A stretch of 64,000 bases of DNA from an uncultured Oscillospiraceae bacterium. Its GTDB lineage: Bacteria; Bacillota; Clostridia; Oscillospirales; Oscillospiraceae. This document shows, piece by piece, positions 9,368 to 17,194 of the stretch. The stretch is from contig CAAFPE010000001.1 in NCBI GenBank assembly GCA_900764755.1, positions 1-64,000 of the forward strand, in the 5' to 3' direction. The position numbers and the translations under genes were made by a program. The notes beneath the pieces are model-generated. The model had not been told where the DNA came from and did not search any database. It worked only from the letters and a program-made list of their open reading frames with translations. Numbering within the stretch: position 1 is the stretch's first letter; the number at the start of each line of letters is the position of its first letter.

Positions 9368-9802
9368 TCAGAGCCGCCGCTCATAGTGGATCCCGCAGAG
9401 CAGCTCCACCAAGAATGATAGGGACCAGAGCAGCCCGGACAGGATCAGCATCCCGCCGAATACCAGCTGGGCCTCCCGGCTGCCGGAGCGCAGCACCCCG
9501 CCCGCTGCGCTGAGCAGGCAGAGGACCAGCAGCGCGTTCTGCACGATGGTGAAGGCCAGACCTTTGCTGCGCAGCTGGATGAAGAGGTTCCGCTCGTCCA
9601 GCTCCTCCAGACGGTCCTCACGGGCGCATTGCTTGGACAAGCTGCGGAGCAGAAGGCCCAGGCCCAACAATAGAGCCACAGTACATACCAGGACCGATTT
9701 CGGGTGGAAGTTCTGCCTCAGAAGCATGGTCACCAGGAGGAGCAGCCCCAGACCGGTCAACAGGGTGCCTTCAGAGAAGTTTTTCTTATGATAAATCTTC
9801 AT
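9368..9802 (-). CDS. Small four-helix membrane protein
   Basis: 144 aa with hydrophobic segments at about residues 14-30, 37-50, 84-102 and 115-132. A charged loop (KQCAREDRLEELDERNLFIQ) lies between helices 2 and 3, as in DUF2178-like proteins; that name is tentative. The start overlaps the end of the HTH gene by 17 nt, so the two are probably translationally coupled and regulated together. Confidence 0.75.
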   Translation of the reverse strand: MKIYHKKNFSEGTLLTGLGLLLLVTMLLRQNFHPKSVLVCTVALLLGLGLLLRSLSKQCAREDRLEELDERNLFIQLRSKGLAFTIVQNALLVLCLLSAAGGVLRSGSREAQLVFGGMLILSGLLWSLSFLVELLCGIHYERRL

Positions 9803-10019
9803 ATTTTTCTTCCTCCAGATGCAGATTTTCTTCCAGGCAGTACAACTCCTCCACCGTGACGCCGAACAGCACGGCGATGCGGTAGGCCAGCAGCAGGGAG
9901 GGATTGTACTGCCCCTTTTCCAAAGAGATGATGGTGCGGGAGGAGACGCGGACCTGCTCCGCCAGCTGCTGCTGGGTCAGGCCGGCGGCGGTGCGCAGCT
10001 CCCGGACGCGGTTTTGCAT
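9786..10019 (-). CDS. XRE-family (YozG-like) transcription regulator
   Basis: A 77-aa protein consisting almost only of a Cro/C1 helix-turn-helix: VRELRTAAGLTQQQLAEQV, then RTIISLEKGQYNPSL, and the VEELYCLEE end typical of YozG-type regulators. The start at 10019 has GGAGGGG upstream. It is the first gene of an operon with two small membrane proteins. A perfect 13-bp dyad just downstream of the -10 box suggests that the protein represses its own operon. Confidence 0.92.
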   Translation of the reverse strand: MQNRVRELRTAAGLTQQQLAEQVRVSSRTIISLEKGQYNPSLLLAYRIAVLFGVTVEELYCLEENLHLEEEKYEDLS

Positions 10020-10046
10020 GGATGGATCCCCTCCTGACTGGAAAGT

Positions 10047-10105
10047 GAAGTATCCTTCATGTGAAGGATACTTCGTATTATAGAGTGAGGCAGGCACGGT
10101 GTCAA
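10047..10105 (-). promoter_or_regulatory. Consensus promoter with 13-bp dyad operator
   Basis: Minus strand: TTGACA (10100-10105), 17-bp spacer, TATAAT (10077-10082), a perfect sigma-A consensus. Directly downstream, GAAGTATCCTTCA (10047-10059) and its exact complement (10062-10074) form a palindrome over the expected transcription start. This is the likely operator of the HTH regulator. Confidence 0.9.
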
Positions 10106-10180
10106 GAGGAAAATGAAATGTTGCAGGGGGCGGACGCCGGCCCGCCCGTTCCCCGTTGCAGGACGTTTCCCCGCTCATCC

Positions 10181-10310
10181 CGTAGGGGAGGGGCTTGCCC
10201 CTCCCGTTTTTTCGTTCTGCTGTGATCTGCCTGAGCCGCCGTAGGGGCGGCCCCATGTGGCCGCCCGTCTCCTGTGGAGCGTGACGCCCGTAGGGCACGC
10301 CGGGGCAGAA
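10181..10310. repeat. Cluster of CGTAGGGG hairpin repeats
   Basis: Hairpins beginning CGTAGGGG occur at 10181-10206 (followed by six T, so also a possible terminator) and 10240-10267, with a shorter related one near 10286-10297. They look like dispersed REP-type elements. No gene is seen between 10106 and 10430. Confidence 0.6.
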
Positions 10311-10367
10311 AACGGAAATTTTCAGGCCCTCCCCCTGCTGGAAGGGTGGATTTTTTGCAAAAGGACC

Positions 10368-10398
10368 TTGACCTTCCCCCAGGTGGAAGGTGTATCCT
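10368..10398 (+). promoter_or_regulatory. MerR-type promoter/operator
   Basis: TTGACC (10368-10373) and TATCCT (10393-10398) are separated by 19 bp, the long spacer that MerR activators correct. The spacer holds the inverted repeat ACCTTCC (10371-10377) / GGAAGGT (10385-10391). The adjacent MerR protein is the likely ligand-dependent activator. Confidence 0.88.
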
Positions 10399-10430
10399 AA
10401 CCACAGAAAACGGGACGGGAGGTTCAAAGC

Positions 10431-11084
10431 GTGAAGATCAACGAGGTGGAGGCCCAGGTGGGCGTCACCAAAAAGAATATCCGCTTTTACGAGGAAAAGG
10501 GCCTCATCGCTCCCAGGCGCAACAGCGAGAACGGCTATCGGGAGTACGGCCCGGGAGAGGTGCAGCAGCTCAAGCAGATCAAGCTGCTGCGGAAGCTGGG
10601 GGTGCCTCTGGAGGAGATCCGCCGGATGCAGTCGGGGGCTCACACCGTGGGCGACGGGATGCGCCGCCATCTGGTGACCCTGGAGCGGGAGCGGCAGAAC
10701 CTGGAGCGCTCCATGGAGCTGTGCCGCACCCTGAAGGACTGGGAACATCGCCTGGAGGATCTGGAGGCGGACGGACTGCTGGAGGAGATGGAGAAGATGG
10801 AGCGGGAGGGCACTACCTTTAAGGACAAGCAGCGGGAGGATGCCAGGCCGGTGCGGTACGCCGCCGCCGTGGCGGCTTCACTGATCATGGTGGCGTTTAT
10901 GGCGGGGGCGATGGCCCTGATGGCCTGGGGCTTCACGGTGGAGCCGGAGGAGGCCCCGCCGCTGGCCCTGATGGCGGTGCTGATCGCCCTGCCCGGCGTG
11001 GTGATCTTGGGGGTGCTGTACGCCCTGTACCAGCGGATCCGGGAGATCCAGAGAGGGGAGGAGGACGATGCGAAAAACTATTAA
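10431..11084 (+). CDS. MerR-family regulator with C-terminal membrane domain
   Basis: 217 aa. The winged-helix MerR domain is at residues 1-70 (VTKKNIRFYEEKGLIAP, then NGYREYGPGEVQQLKQIKLL), followed by a coiled coil at ~80-130. Two hydrophobic segments (~145-168 and ~175-200) and the charged tail RIREIQRGEEDDAKNY follow. A membrane-anchored MerR protein is unusual. The start is GTG at 10431 with GGGAGG upstream. A promoter with the diagnostic 19-bp spacer lies 30 bp upstream. Shorter copies of the membrane tail follow in tandem, each overlapping the previous stop. Confidence 0.92.
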   Translation: MKINEVEAQVGVTKKNIRFYEEKGLIAPRRNSENGYREYGPGEVQQLKQIKLLRKLGVPLEEIRRMQSGAHTVGDGMRRHLVTLERERQNLERSMELCRTLKDWEHRLEDLEADGLLEEMEKMEREGTTFKDKQREDARPVRYAAAVAASLIMVAFMAGAMALMAWGFTVEPEEAPPLALMAVLIALPGVVILGVLYALYQRIREIQRGEEDDAKNY

Positions 11085-11190
11085 AGGGAAGGGGCTGGCC
11101 GGCGGGAGTGCTGTGGCGGTCATCGCGGCTCTGCTTTAGCGCTGGAAGGAGGTCCGGGAAGGTGAGGAGGACGAGGCAAAGCAATACTGA
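11068..11190 (+). pseudogene. Degenerate copy of the MerR membrane tail (1)
   Basis: ATG at 11068 lies inside the last codons of the MerR gene. The frame reads a short hydrophobic peptide (GLAGGSAVAVIAALL) that meets TAG at 11137. Past it, the same frame continues RWKEVREGEEDEAKQY and then stops, matching the MerR tail RIREIQRGEEDDAKNY. It looks like a small membrane protein that lost its middle part and gained an amber codon. Confidence 0.6.
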
Positions 11191-11434
11191 CCGGGAGCAA
11201 GCGGAGCAGAAGCGGGAGGCGGTGAAAAGCGTTCTGGTCAGCGGTGGGATCCGTGTGGGCACAGCGGCCCTTCTGCTCTGCACCCGGAGCCGTACCCCGT
11301 GGCCCCGGCTCCATCAGGTGCTGCTGTGGCTGGCGGTCCTGGGGCTGATTACCGTACCATTCAGCCTGGTGGTACTGCGCCAGCGGCTGCGGGAGATCGA
11401 AAAGGGGGAAGTGAATGAGGCACGGAAGTATTGA
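11171..11434 (+). pseudogene. Copy of the MerR membrane tail (2), start codon lost
   Basis: The frame encodes TDREQAEQKREAVKS, two hydrophobic stretches and the tail LRQRLREIEKGEVNEARKY, which resembles the MerR C-terminus. At the position where the other copies have ATG this one has ACG (11171), again inside the preceding copy's last codons. GTG at 11162 or 11222 could still start translation, so it may be expressed as a short membrane protein. Function unknown. Confidence 0.5.
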
Positions 11435-11674
11435 CCGCAGAAGGGCGGAGAAGCGGTCCTTAGTTGGAGGCGTGCTCCTGTTCGGTCAGCTCCAGCTGGT
11501 CTGTGCTGCGGGCTTTGAAGCGCTTGCGCGATCCCTGATCTTCCCCAATGGCTGGGGCTCCTGTTTACGGTCCTGGCGGTGGGCTGCAAGGGACTGATGC
11601 TCCCCGCGCTATGGGCGCTGAATACAAGAATCAAAGAGACCGGCTGTGTGCAGCCGGATCAGGAGGAATTTGAT
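11415..11674 (+). pseudogene. Copy of the MerR membrane tail (3), frameshifted
   Basis: ATG at 11415 again overlaps the previous stop. The first part reads SIDRRRAEKRSLVGGVLLFG in one frame. From about 11549 the continuation (LGLLFTVLAVGCKG, then ALNTRIKETG) is in another frame and resembles the second hydrophobic segment and RLREIE tail of its neighbours. One indel near 11545-11555 would join them. The second part runs open into ybjQ. Confidence 0.45.
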
Positions 11675-11986
11675 ATGCTGTTGGTCAATATCGATTACAT
11701 TCCGGGGAAGGACCTGGAGGTGCTGGGCATCGTGAAGGGCACGGTGGTCCAGTCCAAAAATTTCGGCAAGGATTTCATGGCGGGGATGAAAACCCTGGTG
11801 GGCGGCGAGATCACCGGCTACACCGAGATGCTCAACGAGGCCCGGCAGATCGCTGTGAAGCGTATGGTGGACGAGGCAGAGAGTCTGGGAGCGGACGCGG
11901 TCATCAACATCCGGTACGGCTCCTCCTCTGTGATGCAGGGGGCGGCCGAGGTCATCTCCTATGGCACCGCGGTGAAGTACCGCTGA
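11675..11986 (+). CDS. YbjQ/UPF0145 family protein
   Basis: A 103-aa protein of the widespread YbjQ family, which forms small soluble oligomers; the biochemical role is unclear (it has been called a putative heavy-metal-binding domain). Family features are GIVKGTVVQSKNFGKDFMAG at residues ~17-36, the Glu/Arg-rich helix near 60-75 and GADAVINIRYGSSS near 75. ATG at 11675 has AGGAGG eight bases upstream. It follows the MerR tail copies on the same strand and may share their transcript. Confidence 0.9.
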   Translation: MLLVNIDYIPGKDLEVLGIVKGTVVQSKNFGKDFMAGMKTLVGGEITGYTEMLNEARQIAVKRMVDEAESLGADAVINIRYGSSSVMQGAAEVISYGTAVKYR

Positions 11987-12002
11987 GGGGATAAAACAGA
12001 GC

Positions 12003-12060
12003 GGCGGGGGGGGGGCGAGGCCGCCCCCCCGGGGGGGGGGGGGGGGGGCCCCCCGCCGCT
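12003..12060. other. Extreme G/C homopolymer hairpin
   Basis: Runs of 11 G, 7 C and 18 G occur within 60 bases, between the arms GCGGCGGGG and CCCCGCCGC. It sits where a terminator for ybjQ is expected. Exact run lengths are suspect in any assembly. Confidence 0.6.
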
Positions 12061-12172
12061 GTATGCTTTGCCCGGCTCCCGGTCTTTACTTTCTTATGTG
12101 GGTGGGTTAAAATGGGGAAAAAGTGCTGGTTGGTCCCGTCTGGGACGGACCAATCGGAGGAGGGACAACACG

Positions 12173-13196
12173 ATGAGGTGCGGTCTGTGGCGAATCTGGG
12201 GGCAGTCCTGCTGGCCGGGCTGCTGCTGTCCGGCTGCGATGCAGGCGGAGCTGGTCAGGTGGAGGGTGTGGATCCTCCTTCGACCGGTGGGACGGGACCT
12301 GTGGAGGAGGGGCTCCCGGCTGCGGCGGTAAGCGCTCTGGCGGAGGAACCGGTTTCCTGGCTGACGGAGGAGCAGGTGGAGCGCTGCCTGGAGGCGGTCA
12401 TGGAGGACTTTGACGCCGCTGGGGTTTCTGTGGCGGTGATCCAGCAGGGGGAGCCTGGAGCCTGCGCCGCCTGGGGCTGGAGTGGCTGCGGGGGCTTCTG
12501 AGAAGCGCCTCTGCATGGCGTGACCGGGAGCCGGGGGATGGGAGCAGCTGGCTGTACAACAACTTTGGCTTCTGCGTGCTGGGAACCACGCTGGAGCTGG
12601 CCTCCGGCCAGCTGCTGGACAACTATCTCCAGGCGCGCTTTCTGGAGCCCATGGGCCTGAGGGCCTCCCTCCATGCCGGACGGCTGGAAGCGGAGGAGGT
12701 GGCCTGCCTGTACAATGCCGCAGGGGGCGTGGAGCGGGGCCCCGGGGCCCAGACAGGCCAGCAGGTGCCCCAGGAGATCGGGCTGGGGGCCTCCTATTTC
12801 CCAGGCGGATTGACCATCAGTGCGGCGGATCTGGCAAAGCTGGTGGCTCTGCTGGCTGATGACGGCTTATACGAAGGGAGACGCTATCTGGAGGCGGCAT
12901 CGGTGGCGGCTATGGAGCAGGAGGCATTTGTGGTGGAGCCGGAGAACGCTGCGTCCTTTTCCCAATGTCTGGCGCTGCGGCGGCAGGAGGATTTGATGGG
13001 CAGAGAGGCCCTGTATTATCATACAGGCAGCTCCTACGGTGTCCACGCCCTCCTCTCCTATGACCCAAACGCTGGCGACGGGGTGGTTGTGCTGACCACG
13101 GGGACGGACGGAGATCAAGATGAGCGGGGGCTGTATACCCTGTGTGCCCGGCTGTCCCAGTTGCTGTACGAGAGAATGGAGGCGGGAGAGGCATGA
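12173..13196 (+). pseudogene. Remnant of a beta-lactamase-like serine hydrolase lipoprotein
   Basis: The N-terminal part has a lipoprotein signal (LLAGLLLSGC) and reaches VSVAVIQQGE, the usual start of the class C/PBP4-type fold. The sequence then jumps, in another frame, to the second motif region (WLYNNFGFCVLGTTLELASG) and continues to a normal C-terminus. The stretch that should hold the catalytic SxxK is missing, so there is an internal deletion plus frameshift. The only ATG with a good GGAGGAGGG site (12173) is also out of frame with the signal peptide. The product cannot be catalytic. Confidence 0.75.
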
Positions 13197-14447
13197 GAAT
13201 GAGACGAATGGGGGGGCTGGCTCTGGTGCTGTCCCTGTTGCTGGCAGGCTGTACAGAGCCCGGAAAGCAGGCTGACCTGCCCCTCCCACAGCCTCCGTCC
13301 CAGTCCCAGCAGGCTCCGGAGCCTGAGCCGGTGGCGGCCCGTCTGGCAGTGGCGGGGGATGTGATGAGCCATATGCCCATCACCAGGGATGCCTATCGGG
13401 CGGAGACAGGGACCTATGACTACGGCCATATCCTCCAGGGAGCCGCACCACAGCTGGCTGCGGCGGACTATGCAGCAGCCAATCTGGAGACCGTGCTGGC
13501 GGGCGGGCCAAATTATTCGGGCTTCCCCACCTTCAACTCCCCGGATGCACTGGCAGATGGGGTGCGGGCGGCGGGCTTGGATCTGCTCTCCACCGCCAAC
13601 AACCACAGCTGGGACCAGGGGGCTGCGGGGGCCTTTCGTACCTTGGATGTGCTGGACGAAGTGGGTCTGGCCCATGTGGGCACCCACCGCTCCCAGAAGG
13701 AGCGGGACAGGGCCTCTGGTGTCTATGTGGCCGATGTGGGCGGCATCTCTGTGGCATTTCTGTCCTATACCTATGGCCTCAATGGGTTCCGTTTGGGGGA
13801 GGAACAGGGGTATGCTGTCAACCTGTTCAACCTGGATTACGCCAGCAGCCTGTCCGAACCGGACTATGATTTGATGGCGGCGGATCTGGCGGCTGCCCGG
13901 GCCATGGCTCCCGATCTGATCGCGGTGATGATCCACTGGGGGGGTGGAGTATCAGAATGAGCCGAACCACCATCAGACGGAACTTGCACGGTTTCTGGTA
14001 GAACAGGGAGCGGATCTGGTGCTGGGGGGACATCCCCATGTGCTCCAGCCCTATGAGACCCTGACGGTACAGGGCTGGGATGGACAGGAGCGGCAGGGCT
14101 TTGTCTGCTATTCCTTGGGGAATTTCATCTCCAATCAGCAGGAACTGGAGACCCGGACCACAGTGGTTCTGGAGTTGGAGTTGACCCGGGACCCGGTCAA
14201 TGGGGAGACAAAGGTGACCGACGTGTGCTATACCCCCTACTATATGCTCCACCGGGATGATCGTCCAGCGGGGGAGCGGCGATGGCTGGTGGAGATCCAT
14301 GGAGCCCTGGCTGCCTGGGAGGCAGGAGATAAGGGTGTGGTGGATCAGAGAAGCTATGAGCAGCTTCGGGCGGCGCTGGACCACTGTCACAGTGTCCTGG
14401 GCCCAGAGGGAGACCGGCAGGGAATGGTTTCTGAGAATCGCTCTTAG
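13193..14447 (+). pseudogene. CapA-like metallophosphoesterase lipoprotein, single-base frameshift
   Basis: Encodes a CapA/PgsA-type protein (poly-gamma-glutamate-related, calcineurin-like phosphoesterase fold) with lipobox LSLLLAGC. Motifs AVAGDVMSHM, NLETVL and TANNHSWDQG lie in the first part; GADLVLGGHPHVLQP and CYSLGNFISN in the second. The first frame ends at VMIHWGGGVSE. Removing one G from the seven-G run at 13938-13944 restores HWGVEYQNEPN and the normal 417-aa protein. It is either a real lesion, a phase-variable tract or a sequencing error. The start overlaps the upstream stop (ATGA). Confidence 0.85.
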
Positions 14448-14595
14448 CTGCCATTTTACATTGCTCCGCCGGGCGGGTGATGAGCGGTTTTAATACAAAA
14501 AGGACATTAAGAATGGAAATATCCGTTTCGTATACATGGATTGACGGGAGATGTAAGCTGCGATCACCGGCAGGGACTGTGCCATAAAAGAGAGT

Positions 14596-14632
14596 GCGGC
14601 CCGGACACAGTGATGTCCGGGCCGCGCCTTTC
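14596..14632. terminator. Bidirectional terminator between capA and ktrA
   Basis: A 12-bp GC-rich stem (14596-14607 / 14614-14625) is followed by a T-rich stretch on the plus strand and, read the other way, also by T-rich sequence. It serves both converging transcripts. Confidence 0.8.
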
Positions 14633-14640
14633 TATGCCCT

Positions 14641-15288
14641 TCAGGTTTTGAGGAACTTTTGTACGTCCTTGTTCCCGCCCAAAATGTAGATGGTCTCGTC
14701 GGGCTGGAACTGGTGGCTGCCGCCGGGAAGGAGCTCCAGGTCTCCACCGTGGCGTGTGGCCAGAATGTTGATCCGATAGGTCTGCCGGACTGCCAGTTCC
14801 ACCACTGTCTTGCCCACCCAGCTGCTGGGGACGGCGGTCTCAAAAATGGAGTAGTCCCGGGTCAGCTCTATATAGTCAAAGATGTGATCGCTGCTGTACC
14901 GCACCGCAGCCCAGTTGGCCATCTGCTTTTCCGGGTAGACGATCTCGTCCGCACCGTTGCGGAGCAGGAACTTGGCATGGACGTCCCGGGTGGCTCTGGA
15001 GAGCACAAAGGGGGCGCCGTACTCCTTGAGCAGCGCGGTAGTCTCCAGAGAGCTCTGGAAGCTGTCGCCAATGGCCACCACGCAGAGATCGAAGTTTCGC
15101 ACCCCCAGGGAGCCGATGAACTGGGGATTGGTGCTGTCACCGATCTGGGCGTTGGTCACATAGGACAGAGCGGCGTTGACGCGCTCCTCATCCTTGTCCA
15201 CTGCCAGCACCTCGTGGCCCAGGTCCTGGAGCTTTTGAGCCATGTGGCGGCCGAACCGTCCCAGGCCGATCAGTAAAACAGATTTCAT
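14641..15288 (-). CDS. ktrA: Ktr potassium uptake regulator KtrA/TrkA
   Basis: Cytoplasmic gating ring subunit of the Ktr potassium transporter, 215 aa. The RCK_N Rossmann domain begins at residue 2 (LLIGLGRFGRHMAQKL, nucleotide-binding GxGxxG) with the acidic VDKDEERV at the end of beta-2. The RCK_C domain fills residues ~135-215 (GKTVVELAVRQTYRINILA). The start at 15288 has GGAGG at about ten bases; an upstream ATG would add nine residues. It is cotranscribed with ktrB, whose stop lies 19 nt upstream. Confidence 0.95.
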   Translation of the reverse strand: MKSVLLIGLGRFGRHMAQKLQDLGHEVLAVDKDEERVNAALSYVTNAQIGDSTNPQFIGSLGVRNFDLCVVAIGDSFQSSLETTALLKEYGAPFVLSRATRDVHAKFLLRNGADEIVYPEKQMANWAAVRYSSDHIFDYIELTRDYSIFETAVPSSWVGKTVVELAVRQTYRINILATRHGGDLELLPGGSHQFQPDETIYILGGNKDVQKFLKT

Positions 15289-15307
15289 CGCTTGATTACC
15301 TCCATAG

Positions 15308-16681
15308 TTATCCAACGGTCACCCGCTCCTGAGGATATTGGGAGGAGACAGGGGAGCCGGATGTGACAGCATAGATCATGGTGAGACCGCCCACCCGGCC
15401 CACATACATCAAAAAGGTCAGGATCAGGTGAGAGGGAAGAGACAGTCCGGGAGTGCCGCAGATGGACAGCCCCACAGTGGCGATGGCGGATGCAGACTCG
15501 AAGAGAGCGTCCAGCAGGGGCACGCCGTCGATGCAGCAGATCAAAGTGCCTCCCATCAGAAAGAATACCAGGTACAACAGAAAAATAGCGCTGGCGCTGT
15601 GCAGGGCCTCATCCTGAAACCGCCGGCCAAAGCAGCTGGGGCTGCCGCGGCGGAAGAACACGGCCCGGGCGCTGAGGAGCAGCACCGCCAGCGTGGTGAT
15701 CTTGAAGCCGCCGGCAGTAGAGCCGGGGGAGCCGCCCACCAGCATCAAAAGGATGGTGACCAGCTTTCCGGGCTCACTCAAGCGGGACAGGTCCACAGAG
15801 TTGAAGCCGGCGGTGCGGGGTGTGACCGCCTGAAAGACGGCGGCGTTGAGCCGCTCCCAGCCGGAGAGCTCCGCCCACTGGGGCAGATGGAACTCATAGC
15901 ACTGGAAAAACAGAAAGGAGAGAAGCAGCAGGGCGGCGGTGGAGACCAGGATCAGCTTGCTCTGTAAGCGATAGGCTCGGAACCGGAGGCGGTGCTCCCG
16001 GAGGTCGTGCCAGGTAAGAAAGCCCAGGCCGCCTATCAGGATGAGAAGTGCGATAGGTCCCCAGACCAGCGGGTCGCCCACATAGCCGGTTAGGGAGGCG
16101 TAGGGAGCGCTGGTCCCCATCAGGTCAAAGCCGGCGTTGCAGAAGGCAGAGATCGCATGGAAGATCCCGTACCACAGCCCCTGGAAAAGGCCGAACTGGG
16201 GACAGAAGCGGAGGGACAGAAGGAGTGCGCCGGTCCCCTCAATGAGCAGCATGGCTTTCAGGATAAAGCTGGTCATACGAACGATCCCGCCCACCTGGGG
16301 GGCTGAGATGGACTCCTGCATCACCCAGCGCTGCCGCAGGCCGATCTTCCGGCCGGAGAACATTACTACGGATACAGCAACTGTGACCACGCCCATGCCG
16401 CCGACTTGAATCAGGGCCAAAAGGATCAACTGGCCAAAGGGAGACCAGTAGGTGGCGGTGTCGTGGACGACCAAACCTGTGACACAGGTGGCTGAGGTGG
16501 CGGTGAACAATGCGTCGGAGAAGGGGGTGACCACCCCCGCCCGGCTTGAGATCGGGAGCATGAGCAGCAGTGCGCCGGCGAGGATGATCCCCAAAAAGCC
16601 CAGGATAATAATTTGGGCGGGCGTGGCCTGCTTAGTCTGGTGTGGATGGATATGGAACTGTGGAAGCGGTTCGTGTTTCAT
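15308..16681 (-). CDS. ktrB: Ktr potassium transporter membrane subunit KtrB/TrkH
   Basis: Membrane subunit of the Na-dependent K+ uptake system, 457 aa with four pore-loop repeats. The selectivity-filter loops are visible as TSATCVTGLVV, AISAFCNAGFDLMG, AVTPRTAGFNSVDL and ASAIATVGLSICG, each with the conserved glycine. The N-terminus is cytoplasmic and His-rich. The second gene of the operon is ktrA. The leader is about 175 nt long, but I see no ydaO/c-di-AMP riboswitch in it. Confidence 0.95.
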   Translation of the reverse strand: MKHEPLPQFHIHPHQTKQATPAQIIILGFLGIILAGALLLMLPISSRAGVVTPFSDALFTATSATCVTGLVVHDTATYWSPFGQLILLALIQVGGMGVVTVAVSVVMFSGRKIGLRQRWVMQESISAPQVGGIVRMTSFILKAMLLIEGTGALLLSLRFCPQFGLFQGLWYGIFHAISAFCNAGFDLMGTSAPYASLTGYVGDPLVWGPIALLILIGGLGFLTWHDLREHRLRFRAYRLQSKLILVSTAALLLLSFLFFQCYEFHLPQWAELSGWERLNAAVFQAVTPRTAGFNSVDLSRLSEPGKLVTILLMLVGGSPGSTAGGFKITTLAVLLLSARAVFFRRGSPSCFGRRFQDEALHSASAIFLLYLVFFLMGGTLICCIDGVPLLDALFESASAIATVGLSICGTPGLSLPSHLILTFLMYVGRVGGLTMIYAVTSGSPVSSQYPQERVTVG

Positions 16682-16863
16682 TCTGAGTTGTCCTCTGTAT
16701 TTAAGCGGGAGTATGCGGTTTCGTCCGCTGTGGGGTAACTTCCTTTATTTTACCACGTTTACGATGAGATTTTTGTTTAGACAACGTAAAAAATTCCGGG
16801 AAGATTCAGCGTGCATAAAGCGTCTTGCTCTGGTGTTAATATGTGCTTTGAAGGAGTGATGCT

Positions 16864-16892
16864 ATACTAACCCACTTAAAGGCGGAATACAA
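16864..16892 (-). promoter_or_regulatory. Probable ktrBA promoter
   Basis: Minus strand: TTGTAT (16887-16892), 17-bp spacer, TAGTAT (16864-16869). The match to consensus is moderate. It implies a 5' UTR of about 175 nt. Confidence 0.5.
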
Positions 16893-17154
16893 GATACAAA
16901 ATGTATCAAGAAACTGGCGGCGGACCGGTTGGATTTGAGGAGAACGCCTTGGAATCGTGACCTCCTTGATCAGAACCATCAACGGCCCCCTGTGCACAGG
17001 AGCGTTTCCATTGGACAAATGCCGGAATATTTTTGTGAAAGGCAGCACAGCCGCCATCTCAAATGCCTGTCTGGCTGGCTTGGGGTGAAATATCTGCTTG
17101 AAATGGCAGCATAAACGATGGTTTTATTTGGGACGAACATACCTGTTTCAAATC
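16893..17154. other. Unassigned intergenic stretch
   Basis: No gene that I can support. A plus-strand frame from about 16950 reads TSLIRTINGPLCTGAFPL and NIFVKGSTAAISNACLAGLG before a stop. It has no start with a ribosome binding site and could be a gene remnant. Confidence 0.35.
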
Positions 17155-17192
17155 AAGACGGTCAGGGTGCGTTGTGACTTGACCGTCTTTTT
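17155..17192. terminator. Hairpin terminator downstream of the spoVB-like gene
   Basis: The 10-bp stem AAGACGGTCA (17155-17164) / TGACCGTCTT (17180-17189) has a T run on the plus strand. It lies just after the minus-strand stop at 17195 and may act in both directions. Confidence 0.65.
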
Positions 17193-17194
17193 GC

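Noticed and set aside
16682..16890. ydaO/c-di-AMP riboswitch in the ktrB leader
   Set aside because: Expected from KtrAB biology, but the conserved riboswitch blocks are not visible.
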